Shown here in pieces: positions 33,822 to 44,093 of a stretch of 64,000 nt of DNA. Where the stretch lies: NCBI GenBank assembly GCA_965223025.1, contig CBDCVP010000022.1:2170001-2234000 (forward strand), read 5' to 3'. Positions within the stretch are counted from its first letter, which is position 1. Each line of letters begins with the position of its first letter. The notes under the pieces are model-generated. The model had not been told where the DNA came from. It saw only the letters and a program-made list of their open reading frames with translations, and did no database searches. This DNA comes from JABDMH01 sp965223025. GTDB lineage: Bacteria > Bacteroidota > Bacteroidia > Chitinophagales > Saprospiraceae. The position numbers were made by a program, and so were the translations under genes.

Positions 33822-36800
33822 TTTGGAATGTAGGGATTTATTATACTTGCATCTGGTATCCAATTGCGATCAAACCTATTGCTGATTTGTACAACCTGCC
33901 CGGTTGCATTGTCTCGTACAACATACGAACCACTTTTTCGAAAATATGCTGTAGCAGCATTACCTGTCGCACGGTTTTTTGCTGGTCTTGTTGTATGAGG
34001 ATTATTGACGGTTTTATGTAATAGCTCCTTTGTCCACCCCCTGCTAGTCATCTGTTTACTAATTTTAGGAGTAATGTATGAGAAAACGCTACTAGTTGCT
34101 TTTGGTCCAAAACGACCACCTAGCCTAACAAATGACAACGCCTTAATACTCCATCCCCCGGCAAACATCGTGGCATTCTCAAAGTTGATCATGGACTGTA
34201 GACCAGGATTAGTTGGACGAGGCATGCCGTTGCTGTAGTAATTCAATATTTCCAAAGACCCTTTGTCTATGGCTCTGACCAGCTGATTCTGATGATGCAC
34301 TAAAAACTGCTCATCTCCTTCGATGATGGCGAATGGACCATGGTAGCGATAACCGGGACGCTCTTCATTGCCGGGGAACCAAACGTACTCTCCTGTTTCT
34401 TCATCGATGTACCAGTCCCGGAACATTGGTGCTGGATTGGTGCCATAGCCACCACCTGCATGCCTGTAAAAGGAGATCCCTGTTCCACTACCCATATAGG
34501 TTGGAACTCCCGCACTATTCAGTGCCTTAGCTGCTTCGTTAATGAGTACGGATGAGGCAAAAGTAATACCAATGGCAGCCAACACTCCTACATCCCCATC
34601 TGGATCCAGGTAGCTCATCGGATCACCATTCATCGTTCCATAGCCTGTACCTGCCAGATGATCGACGGGGTCCACCTGTAGCCATCTCGCACTTGCCGGA
34701 TCATGCATCCGGTAGGTGGTCATATTCATATCCAGACCAAACTCATCGACATGCTCCATGCCGTTGTAGCCGTAGCGCTGCTCACCATCCTGCAGCCAGG
34801 GCCCTTTCATTTCGAGGCCATGCGGGTAAAAGTGGCACTCGGATAATAAAGTGTTTCCACTGAACACTGCCCTGACGTTACCCAGATGGTCCTGGATAAA
34901 GAACTGATACTGCCAATCAGGTGTACCTGGAGTATAAGGCGCTATTTCAGCTGTGTACTCACCGCCCGATACTACTTCAAAGCCCGGCTCCATATCGATG
35001 CATTCTTCCGCCTTCAGCGTAATATCTCCCTGGCTGCTGATGGTGGCATCGGTCACTATGCTGTTGCTGTGATAGGTGTCTGTCGTATTTAATAGCCCGG
35101 TGACTCGCTCCAGGCCACCGACCTCCTGGTTGTAGACCCGGCCATGCGCATGATAGATGCTCTCTATCTCACCATTCACGTACTGAATATTGCCCACATA
35201 CTGCCGCAGCTCCAATACGGTACTGCCCACTACTAGTCGCTGCTCCAGCACACTTCCTGCCGCATCGTACACCCATTCGATCTTACGGCCATCACCAAAT
35301 GTAGCACTGGTGGGTAGATCCAGGTGATTGTAAGTATAGGTTACATCCCGGCTGGGATCATAGAGCGTATTGCCATTGCCATCGTAGGTGTAATTACCCG
35401 TACCTTCAGTATACCCTTCACCAAACATCCCATTGTCGGAGATACTCATGATTTTATCCGACTGCGTTGTGTTTACATATTGAAAGGTGAGGTTATCGAT
35501 CTCATCCTGCAGATAGGTGCCACCAGCCAGATATTTACCCTCCCGGCTGAGGGTCGTCAAATTACCTCGCAGATCGTAGCCATAGCTGGTATTGTATTCA
35601 TCCTGGTTGGAGGTAGGATTGCCACTGCTGTTTATTTCGGCATGATCAGCATTGAGCAGTCGATCTAAAAAGTCATACTTAAGTTCGTATGCCTGTCTTA
35701 AGTTGCCTTGGGTCTGCCATATCACGTTGGTGATGTTGCCATTCTTATTAGTGGGATTGGAGGTAAGCCCCAGTGAATTTTCGTAATACAGCTCCTCGTA
35801 AAACATATCACTCGGTGAATCTTTCTCGTTGATCTTTTCCAACAAGCCATTGGGTTTATAGGTGTAGTTCACCAGTTGATCGCTGTTTGTACCCAATGCA
35901 TTTTGGATCAGTTCTTCTTTATGATTCCAATCATAGTTATACAAACGTTTTAACGGATTAGTCCCTACTTTGATATCGGTGACTTGAGGTCTGCCACGCT
36001 TATCGAAGGTGTGAAAGTAGTCTAGGACTAAGTTTGCTGGACCTCCATGATCATGGCTCAATTCTAGCAAGTTATCGGCGTGATCCCATTCATAGTCATA
36101 GCTTTCGCTCCCTGCACTAAGGGCTACTATACTATTGCCAGAGCTAGATTGCGGCCGGCCGCAGAGATCAAAGTTGTCGGTTGATTCTATCCAGTTGCTT
36201 GTGCCCAGTACGCGCAGTCGCAAGGTCTTTAGCTTGTCTATTTCCTGAGTGGCTGTGCCATAGATGCGCTCGCCAAGAAGATCACCTGAGGTGATGGTCA
36301 GATTTCCGAAGCCGAGATTGGTCTCACCCGTCCCATAAAATCCTGATTCGGTGGCCCGTCCATAAGTATCATAATTGGTGGCCAACCATTTGTTTTGAGC
36401 CCTCAAATTTCCGTCCTGGTAAAGGGCTGGTAGACCTCTTTGGTTATAACGAATGTATATGGGTGCTCCATTCGGTCCGTATTTTTTGATCACATTGTCC
36501 CGCACATCATAGATGATTTGGTAAAATGCGGCAGCTGCAAATCCTTCTGGTCGCACCAGTCTGATGCGACTTTTAGGATCATACACCAGATAGAGATCGC
36601 GAACTCCTGTGCTTGCCCCTTCCTGGCGATCCAGCACCTCCTGACCTATCTTGTCGATAAAACTGATTTGCTTGTTTCCATTTTCATCGGTGTTGGTCAC
36701 CTGCAGCAAGCTACCCTCAGCATAGTAAGTACCAATCGTATGAAAATTCTCTACGGTGTTTGCGGCCACTGCCTGATAATCTATAGTACGGGGATATGGC

Positions 36801-39800
36801 CAATCTGGTGCCGTAGTGCTGGCTACCAGATTTCGGGGCGAGGGTCTGTAGAGCACCTCGGTATGATGGCTGGCATCCGGCACCGCAAAAAACGCTCCTG
36901 TATTAGTGCCCGTTTTTACCGGTTCGTAAGTACGCCAACGTCTTCCCTGGTTATCGTAGCGACTTCGGGTAGCGATATCTTGATTGTCTTCGCTGGCATT
37001 TTGCCTCACATGCAGCACCTCTCTGTTTAGACCATCTCGATAGCTTTTATCAATGATTATATCCAGATCACTACCTGGCACATGGGTATAGTCAGTGGTA
37101 GTGGTCAATACGGTTTTAGGTTGTCCACCTTGTGGAGCTTCGATAAGATAATCATAAATCGTTGCTACTTCCTCCTGTCCGGCAAGGCAGTAGTCCGTAA
37201 TTTCGCTAGTACGTGTGAGTCCATCATAAGCGAAGATGCGATACGATCCATCGACATCGGTCTTCTGTTGAAGCAAACGGGTACCCGGAATAAAGGTATT
37301 TTCCTGCTCGAACCCAGAAAAGGTGACTTTCTCCACCAGGCCATCGTAATAATCAAAATCTCTCACCACCCAAAATTGATCTTGTACCTTATCTGGAAAT
37401 CCCTTGTTATCGCGATGGGTGATGGTGGTTACATCCCGCCACCCCCCTATGAGCATGCTGTTCTCATAGGTAGTCTCTAATCGGCGGATCTTGTGCACAT
37501 ATATATCGCCGGTGCCATCGGGATCGGCTATGCCTCCATTCTCAGGATAGAAAGCAAAAGTACGTTCCGTACCACTGAGGTCGGCACCTCCTGCTGACCG
37601 TACCATCTTATAGGGCTGGATCACATTGAATTGAGATAGCACAAACTCAACATCGCTATCAGGATGATAAGGCGTATAGTCCAACGTGATTTTGTGAACA
37701 AGCCCATCACTGTTGATCACTTCCTGGGTTTTGGGCCCAAGGTGCTTCGGCAGGGTCGGGGAAGCATCATAGGTCATCGTTTGGGTAGTCACCACTCCAA
37801 ATTTGTCGGTGGTGGTAGCGGTGTAGCGGATAGGCAGCCGGCTACGCACATGGTATACGGTCACTTTATTGCATCCTTGGCCGCTACAAACACTCGAACT
37901 GAAAGGTGCTAACTTATTTCCTGCAATATTGTAGTAGTTGTCGTCTCTCAGCTCGAAAGTAGTTTGCTGATCGTAATCACTGGCAGCATTTTCTGCCCAA
38001 AGAGTAGTGGCTTTACTGCTTCCCGTCTTTACCATGGGTTGTTGTGGTGAAGCTGGATAGGATGGATAAACGAGCTGACTTTCACTAAAATCCTCTACAT
38101 CAAATTCATAAACAATTTCACCATTACCTGGCTGCTTTTCTACGACCCGTTCATAGTATATGTGTTGACCTTCAAAAGATGATAGAGGTCGGATCGAATG
38201 AGGATCAGCTAGGGTAAAGGCAGGTCTGGCGCCAGGACCGGAGGGTATTTCGGGCACCAACAGACCAATATAGTACGGCTCACCAGCGTATCGTCCACTG
38301 GAATTATTGCCAGTACCGCCTTCTCTCATGTATTCAAAATTGCGAATGATGTCATTACCCGAACTGATGCCATCGTGCTCTTTGATCTGTTTGATCCGCA
38401 AGCCACCTACTTCATCACCTGGACCAACCTGGGGGATGTATCTAACAAAGATATCTGCCACCCCTTCCTCTTCAGCAGCAAACTCAAACTCGGTTAGACC
38501 TGTGCTTAATCCCATATCTTTAAGATAAAGCGGTTCCCAGTCGCCTACTTCCGAAAAATTGCTAGACATCGAATATACTTGCATGCCACCCTGCCTAATG
38601 ATGAAGCGTACATTCATATCAGGGGTAGGACCACAGTTGTCTTTAAGATTTGTAGCTGATACCAACACCACTCCTGTCTCGATCATAGTGGCGCTCAAGT
38701 TTATTTGGGTCGTATGCACATCGAAATCATCCACATCACATACATCGGCTTCATTGGTTGTGGCGGTCCACAGTTGAGTATAGTTGTCTTCATCATGCGG
38801 GTCGATGGCCCGATGCATCTCATAGTCATATTCGATATAGCCTCCGGTAGATAGGGTCATACGCTGCAAGCTACCTTGCAAAGTTGAAGCTAAGTCAGGA
38901 ATGCGGTCAGCAGCACCAAAGGTGATGGTCGATCCTCCATATAATTTATAAGTAGATCCACTCTGTACAAGATTAGCTGACGTATTGTTGTTGCCCTGGT
39001 TGTTGTAAAAACCCCAATCATCAATCGCATAGCTGAGTCTCCCTATCATGGTATTCCCGCCATAGTAGGTAAATGTACATGGAGGCTCGCTATCACTATT
39101 GCCAGGCAGGCAACTTATTTTTTGTACCTGATCTAGTTTCAGACGCTTACGCCATGAATGATTCAGCCCTGTACCATCGGTAAAATAACTTTGAGTGAAA
39201 TCATATCTCACACACTGTACATCATTGCCATTGCCACTTTCCCATTGTACACCTGATATTGCTTTTGGGCTATAGGTACCATTATTATTGCCCACATCGC
39301 TGCGCGATGTATGCGTGAAGACCAGTGTCTCATGGGTAGCTTCAATACGCTGCAAAATCTTAGAATGAACATCAATGGTACGATAGCGGATCTGCGTACC
39401 GGATACCAACTGATTACCTCCATTGATGGCTGTTGAAGAAACATTGTTACCCTCAATAACATATTGATATGGATCAATATGTTGCATCTGATACCGGTTG
39501 GTCAGGTAGTGGAAGGTGAGCGAATGCTCCTTGTCGTAAGTTTCTATTTTGAGTAAAAACCAGGCATTCGGATGGGATGGAGACGATGAAGAATCCTGGT
39601 ATTCCCTGGCATGTACATTATCACCTGGAATGCGACCAAAATGATACTGGGTACCATGAGAATCGGTAATGGTAAAGCCTTTAAACTCTCGATCGTTGTG
39701 GGTGGTGCCAACCTCTACGGTGATGCGCAGATCGGTAATCCTGGGTATCAGGTGAATATTTTGAGCATCATCAAAGACAAACCTCCCTTGGTGGCCCGGT

Positions 39801-40210
39801 ATGCTGTAGCTGAAAATATCAGGCATTCCATCAAAACCATTATTGATCACCTGATTATAGTCAACATTATTGCCATGTTCAAAGTAACCCTTTGTGAAAT
39901 CATCATCGTGTAGATGTTGAGTAGATTTTACAATAATCGGTATGTTTAGTCCCCAGCCCAATCCAACATCGCTGGCCGGTTGTCCAGCACGAATGCCCCC
40001 GCCCTGGTACAATAGCCACAAGGGGAAAGCCAGGTTACCTTCGCCAATCTCAAATAGAAATTTGTTCACCAGGGGTTTACCCGTCAGGGGATGGGTAGGT
40101 GTAGTTACACTCTGTGCAAACGAACTGGCTGCGGTGCCAGGAAAAGTCTGACTGAAGCTTTGATGCCAGGTTAGAAAGGAAATAAGAGCGATGTAAATAG
40201 CGCGTTTCAT
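33818..40210 (-). CDS. Full-length secreted Rhs polymorphic toxin with colicin-E5-like RNase tip
   Basis: The 2130-residue protein has a signal peptide (MKRAIYIALISFLTWHQSFS), a long N-terminal region (SDVGLGWGLNIPIIVKSTQH) and YD/RHS repeats from about residue 900. Near 1700 lies an insert GDITLKAEECIDMEPGFEVV of a type seen in Bacteroidota surface proteins, then the Rhs core YRMHDPASARWLQVDP near 1840. After RFGPKATSS the last ~89 residues change to a toxin with ISKQMTSRGWTKELLHKTVN, SGSYVVRDNATGQVVQISNR and NWIPD. This is the colicin E5 RNase pattern, which cuts anticodons of tRNAs with queuosine at the wobble base. There is no type IX C-terminal domain, so the export route after Sec is unclear. 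Confidence 0.9.
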   Translation of the reverse strand: MKRAIYIALISFLTWHQSFSQTFPGTAASSFAQSVTTPTHPLTGKPLVNKFLFEIGEGNLAFPLWLLYQGGGIRAGQPASDVGLGWGLNIPIIVKSTQHLHDDDFTKGYFEHGNNVDYNQVINNGFDGMPDIFSYSIPGHQGRFVFDDAQNIHLIPRITDLRITVEVGTTHNDREFKGFTITDSHGTQYHFGRIPGDNVHAREYQDSSSSPSHPNAWFLLKIETYDKEHSLTFHYLTNRYQMQHIDPYQYVIEGNNVSSTAINGGNQLVSGTQIRYRTIDVHSKILQRIEATHETLVFTHTSRSDVGNNNGTYSPKAISGVQWESGNGNDVQCVRYDFTQSYFTDGTGLNHSWRKRLKLDQVQKISCLPGNSDSEPPCTFTYYGGNTMIGRLSYAIDDWGFYNNQGNNNTSANLVQSGSTYKLYGGSTITFGAADRIPDLASTLQGSLQRMTLSTGGYIEYDYEMHRAIDPHDEDNYTQLWTATTNEADVCDVDDFDVHTTQINLSATMIETGVVLVSATNLKDNCGPTPDMNVRFIIRQGGMQVYSMSSNFSEVGDWEPLYLKDMGLSTGLTEFEFAAEEEGVADIFVRYIPQVGPGDEVGGLRIKQIKEHDGISSGNDIIRNFEYMREGGTGNNSSGRYAGEPYYIGLLVPEIPSGPGARPAFTLADPHSIRPLSSFEGQHIYYERVVEKQPGNGEIVYEFDVEDFSESQLVYPSYPASPQQPMVKTGSSKATTLWAENAASDYDQQTTFELRDDNYYNIAGNKLAPFSSSVCSGQGCNKVTVYHVRSRLPIRYTATTTDKFGVVTTQTMTYDASPTLPKHLGPKTQEVINSDGLVHKITLDYTPYHPDSDVEFVLSQFNVIQPYKMVRSAGGADLSGTERTFAFYPENGGIADPDGTGDIYVHKIRRLETTYENSMLIGGWRDVTTITHRDNKGFPDKVQDQFWVVRDFDYYDGLVEKVTFSGFEQENTFIPGTRLLQQKTDVDGSYRIFAYDGLTRTSEITDYCLAGQEEVATIYDYLIEAPQGGQPKTVLTTTTDYTHVPGSDLDIIIDKSYRDGLNREVLHVRQNASEDNQDIATRSRYDNQGRRWRTYEPVKTGTNTGAFFAVPDASHHTEVLYRPSPRNLVASTTAPDWPYPRTIDYQAVAANTVENFHTIGTYYAEGSLLQVTNTDENGNKQISFIDKIGQEVLDRQEGASTGVRDLYLVYDPKSRIRLVRPEGFAAAAFYQIIYDVRDNVIKKYGPNGAPIYIRYNQRGLPALYQDGNLRAQNKWLATNYDTYGRATESGFYGTGETNLGFGNLTITSGDLLGERIYGTATQEIDKLKTLRLRVLGTSNWIESTDNFDLCGRPQSSSGNSIVALSAGSESYDYEWDHADNLLELSHDHGGPANLVLDYFHTFDKRGRPQVTDIKVGTNPLKRLYNYDWNHKEELIQNALGTNSDQLVNYTYKPNGLLEKINEKDSPSDMFYEELYYENSLGLTSNPTNKNGNITNVIWQTQGNLRQAYELKYDFLDRLLNADHAEINSSGNPTSNQDEYNTSYGYDLRGNLTTLSREGKYLAGGTYLQDEIDNLTFQYVNTTQSDKIMSISDNGMFGEGYTEGTGNYTYDGNGNTLYDPSRDVTYTYNHLDLPTSATFGDGRKIEWVYDAAGSVLEQRLVVGSTVLELRQYVGNIQYVNGEIESIYHAHGRVYNQEVGGLERVTGLLNTTDTYHSNSIVTDATISSQGDITLKAEECIDMEPGFEVVSGGEYTAEIAPYTPGTPDWQYQFFIQDHLGNVRAVFSGNTLLSECHFYPHGLEMKGPWLQDGEQRYGYNGMEHVDEFGLDMNMTTYRMHDPASARWLQVDPVDHLAGTGYGTMNGDPMSYLDPDGDVGVLAAIGITFASSVLINEAAKALNSAGVPTYMGSGTGISFYRHAGGGYGTNPAPMFRDWYIDEETGEYVWFPGNEERPGYRYHGPFAIIEGDEQFLVHHQNQLVRAIDKGSLEILNYYSNGMPRPTNPGLQSMINFENATMFAGGWSIKALSFVRLGGRFGPKATSSVFSYITPKISKQMTSRGWTKELLHKTVNNPHTTRPAKNRATGNAATAYFRKSGSYVVRDNATGQVVQISNRFDRNWIPDASIINPYIPK
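34447..35462 (-). repeat. Copy 2 of ~1.0-kb Rhs-core duplication
   Basis: The block within full-length rhs that matches 27302-28317. It ends at the codons for SDKIM, where the displaced copy departs from the full gene. Confidence 0.85.
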
Positions 40211-40220
40211 CGAGTATAAG

Positions 40221-41603
40221 TTAGGGGCTTACAATGATTTTTCTTGGAAAAATGTCTGTGAGATGTGGTGATGCGCATATTATTGAATATACTCCAGGGG
40301 TCCAATCGGTACAATTAATCCCCAACTGTAGGCGCTGATTAACAACTATTTGTTGAGTATGTACAATCTTGGCATTAATGTCATAAATGTTTATGCTCAC
40401 CTCCACCGGCTCTTTGTGAGCCATGGTGATGAAGAATCGATCCCGGGCTGGATTGGGAGCTAATGATAACTTAAAGTGCAGAGGCAAAGGTGCTGCTTGG
40501 TCTACCATTACCTCAGGAAGCTGCTCTTTACTACACAAGGTGCGATCGTGATCCAGTAGGCTAGCTCTGGGTCCTCCTACTGCCAATACCGAGTGCATCC
40601 GGTATTTTTGTCCTTCGGTAAACATATACATGCATGCATCGTTGGTATTGTCCATAAAATTCATAGTCATCTCGATCTGGTTGCCTCCACAGCTTGAGAT
40701 ATGTCTATATCCCGGACAGCCGTAGTTTGGGCCATTATGTATCGGAGTGTCGAATAAATAGTCATCACCGCAGGGATATAGACCCCACAACTCAATCAGG
40801 TGCAGATAACTGCCCATGAGATGCACCAAAGTTTTCCCCTGATTAAATTGGGGATGATTGCCCCTGGAGACACCAAAAAATTGATAGTCGATCACGATAC
40901 CATCCACTGTAGGATCACTACCGGGAAAAGTAGAATAGCCCGCTTGATCACCTTCCAAATCACATACCCAGATGTTTACAAATCTATCTGGCTCGATCAC
41001 ATCGGCACCTCCCGATCCTCTGAATTTCATGTCCTCACTCGCTACGAGATCAATCGGCGATTCATCATAATAATATATCATCGGTTTTGCCGTACGATCA
41101 TCGGTAGCTGCGATGCAAAAGGATATTTCTGTATCTACTTGTTGGTCTCCAAAACCTTCGCTTACATCGGCCTCATGTCTGAATATCTTGACTTTCGGTT
41201 GAAAATAGCTGTTCAACAGGGCTACCTGTTCGTGAATCTGCTTCTCATCAACATACCCAATGTCTTTACTATGCAGCACATGAAAAACGAGTGCTAATTT
41301 CTTTGGTTTAATTCTAGCGCTGTCATATTTTTCATGTCTCTTCTCTACATTCTTGAGGATGTTGCGATAATCTGACGAGATTGATTTCGCCTCCTTAAGC
41401 ATTTTGTTGGTGGCAAACTGCCGATACATTTTTCTAGAGTATTCGGGTGTATCGATGGTTGATAAATGGGGATCAATGGGATCGTAATTGGGATTCGGAT
41501 CATTGACTGTAGGAGACCCGTAGTTAGCTATCAGCAGATGGTTGAAATATCCCAGCACTGACACGATGGCCAAAAGTCGGGTGAATCGGTTGAAGTGGTT
41601 CAT
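40221..41603 (-). CDS. Secreted pappalysin-like (M43) protein with destroyed zinc site and type IX sorting domain
   Basis: The 460-residue product (from ATG 41603; ATG 41624 also possible) has a hydrophobic leader and an M43 fold: DPTVDGIVIDYQFFG, the helix VHLMGSYLHLIELWGLYPCG, then FDTPIHNGPNYGCPG and the Met-turn MNFMDNTNDACMYMFTEGQK. In active relatives the helix reads HExxHxxGLxH; here Glu is Leu, the second His is Ser and the third ligand is Glu. A C-terminal sorting domain starts near APNPARDRFFI and ends KIIVSP. It lies 10 bases upstream of rhs and probably shares its transcript, so it may help rhs rather than cut peptides. Confidence 0.85.
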   Translation of the reverse strand: MNHFNRFTRLLAIVSVLGYFNHLLIANYGSPTVNDPNPNYDPIDPHLSTIDTPEYSRKMYRQFATNKMLKEAKSISSDYRNILKNVEKRHEKYDSARIKPKKLALVFHVLHSKDIGYVDEKQIHEQVALLNSYFQPKVKIFRHEADVSEGFGDQQVDTEISFCIAATDDRTAKPMIYYYDESPIDLVASEDMKFRGSGGADVIEPDRFVNIWVCDLEGDQAGYSTFPGSDPTVDGIVIDYQFFGVSRGNHPQFNQGKTLVHLMGSYLHLIELWGLYPCGDDYLFDTPIHNGPNYGCPGYRHISSCGGNQIEMTMNFMDNTNDACMYMFTEGQKYRMHSVLAVGGPRASLLDHDRTLCSKEQLPEVMVDQAAPLPLHFKLSLAPNPARDRFFITMAHKEPVEVSINIYDINAKIVHTQQIVVNQRLQLGINCTDWTPGVYSIICASPHLTDIFPRKIIVSP

Positions 41604-41624
41604 AATATGGGTATCTGTTATCAT

Positions 41625-42582
41625 TTGATTTTGGCCGACAACTGTAGATCAGGAATACGACATGGCAGTGATCAATACATCTATTATGTCCCTAAGGTAA
41701 GGTTGCTGTTTTTAAGATGCAAGCGATTTGTGATTGTTTTGTTGTCATAATTCATCACCATTGCACAGATCTCAGTGTTGGCTTGATGAATGGTGCCCTA
41801 ACTACAGGACTCCATCTTAGGAGTTGGATTCCTGCATGTGAGTAGACGCTGAGAAGTAAGAGGGGCCTAAAAGGTTTTTCCTAATTTGCGGGTGTGCTAA
41901 GGACTGACGACATAGTATGAAAGCTGGTAGGCAATATGGGTGAGGAAGTTCTTGTTCTTTTGGTACACTTTGTACCGGCAGTAGATTCTTGAGCACCCAG
42001 ATTGCGTATGAGTTCTTTATACCTATTCTATTAGATAGGGATGTTGTACAGGCTGTTCTGATAGAACGCTAAGTGAAAAGGAGGAGGAGCCAGAAAGCCT
42101 TCTGCCCTAAGACTCCTCCCTCAACAAATTGCTGATTTATATTCGATTAATGCGCGGGCCTAATATCTCACGTAGTAGCTAGCTTGTGCCTGCAGTTCGT
42201 TTGGTCTCAGCCCCTGATGTTGAGGTTCAACGCATCATTATTAATGTAGGCCTGTCGTTTTTGGCAAGATCGTTGCACCATGCATCAGCAGTGTAAGCTA
42301 TGGGAGGGGTTTGCACTTCGATGCCAAAAAGAGTAGACTCCAATTGATCCACTCATGAAACACGCCACCAGGTCGATCGATTCTATCTTCGTAACAATGT
42401 AGCCGGCCGGCTTATTTGACCACCAAGGTAAGACCAGCACTAGTTGTGATCAAGGACAGATTGCACATTTTCGGAACTCCTAGAATGGCTTATCAACTTA
42501 GTATTATACAATGTAAACAATTGAAAATAAGGTAGATACGACATTGTTTTTGCTGTTTTTCTGGTACTGTTTGTAGAAAAGA
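41625..42582. other. 958-base stretch without a recognisable gene
   Basis: No frame of convincing length or family likeness was found between the pseudo-protease and the helical paralogues. Several short fragments have coding-like texture, and one hairpin is listed separately. It could be decayed genes or a long control region. Confidence 0.5.
42083..42119. other. Nested hairpin in the long intergenic region
   Basis: GGAGGAG (42083-42089) pairs with CTCCTCC (42113-42119), enclosing an inner CAGAA/TTCTG pair. There is no following T-run on the plus strand, so it is not a clear terminator. Confidence 0.35.
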
Positions 42583-44093
42583 TCAATGAAACTTTTCATC
42601 CAATGACTCCAGCACATACTCCCACAGGTGCTCGTAGGGGATGATCTCCATCTCAAAGGACTGACTGGATCTGTTGATGGCTTCTTCTTGCAAACGCTTA
42701 AGATATGGTTTGGCATGCCGGACCACGGCAGCCCTGTGAAAATGGCGTTTGGGAATCTGTAAGAGCATCTTGACAAAGCAGTTCGTGCGGTAAGAGGTAT
42801 CTCTCTTTATGTACCGTGTCGAGTACTTTTCAATGGCTTCGACACGATCGCTAAGCTGATCATAAGCCCTCTGCTGGATCAACAGCAGGATTTGAATTAT
42901 TAAGATAGGGACATTAAAACCACTTTTATCGGCCGAAAATTTGGGTACCTCATTTAGGAACTTGTTTATTCTAAAAGGTTTGATTTTGCGATTCGAATTT
43001 AGTACATCAATTACGGTCAAGTAATAGATGTATGCACTGTTGAGTCGCCAGGTCTCTATTCGAGCTTTGCTTTGGTGAGTTAATTCCTTGCGAGGTTGTA
43101 CATGGAGCAGTACTTCCTGGGCATGCTTGAATCGATGAGTGTGCATACAGAGTAGAAAATACAGCTCATGACATTTGAACCAGCGCATCCTTCCAGGCTC
43201 GTAAATCTGCACACATTTCTCAAAAATCCTTTTACCCCGGTGAAATTCTCCAAGCGTAGCTAAACTAGTCAATTTATGAAAGTAAAACGCACCGATGAAA
43301 TGAGTAGAGACATGCGGTTTCCTGCTGAAATATAAAATGGCCATATTGCATTATTGATAACACCCCGAAAGTTATTCTCACGCATTTCGATCAAATTGAT
43401 TAGTGCAAACTTCATATAATGCAATACCCATGTCTTTATGCTTTTTCCACTGATTTCCAGGTCGGCAATGTAGCTTCTGGCTTTTGATCTCGTTGCTTCA
43501 CTTAATATCAAGTGCCGCTTAAATTCGATATGAATATCTTCGTAGTAATCCACAGCTTTGTTTTCGGCTCTCAAAACTTCCTCACTCCTCTTTAATTCTC
43601 TCGATATCTTTTTATATGCCCTTAGATCGATTGTGTGTAGGGAGTGATAATTTTTGAAGAGACGTAGCAGTTCAACCGTAATTTTCATCAACTCAAACTT
43701 CTTTGCCTTACTCAGTGTCCTCTTGGCAACCGACATTGCCGCTTCTTTAGCACCTCGACCTTGCAAAAGTCTTATTGCGACAAGTTCTTTATGACACTGA
43801 TAAAATGCCTTTTGCGCCTCACTGAAGTCAGGTCGATCTGTGTCGATAAATACGAGTGAATTGTACAATCGATCGGAGAGCTTCTGGCGCTGCTTCCGGT
43901 AAGCCCTCGACTGGGCATTCTTATAACCATAGAATGTGGCTGCTTCTTCATCGCTCTCAAACTCCTGGCGAGATAGCCGGTGGTACATGTCGTGCAACAT
44001 GTCCTGGGCCTGATCGCTGCGGGGTTCTATGGTACGGATGGATTTTACCTTGTTTTTGGAGACCACGTCTACCAGTTCTTGGAGGGAGTGCAT
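42583..44093 (-). pseudogene. Helical protein paralogue, frameshifted
   Basis: Two overlapping frames together match the 501-residue neighbour at 44178-45683 from end to end. The first frame carries LQELVDVVSKNKVKSI, FSEAQKAFYQCHKELVAIRL and DYYEDIHIEFKRHLIL; the second carries STHFIGAFYFHKLTSL, SADKSGFNVPILIIQILLLI and NRSSQSFEMEIIPYEHLWEY. One base is missing near 43352: restoring it gives VINNCNMAILYFSRKP against VIDNCNRAIRFFNNKP in the paralogue. The C-terminal ~150 residues are nearly identical in both. Function is unknown; the helical repeats recall TPR-like solenoids. Confidence 0.75.

Noticed and set aside
36440..37030. Plus-strand frame of 196 codons inside rhs
   Set aside because: Antisense to coding Rhs repeats, with no family likeness or start context.
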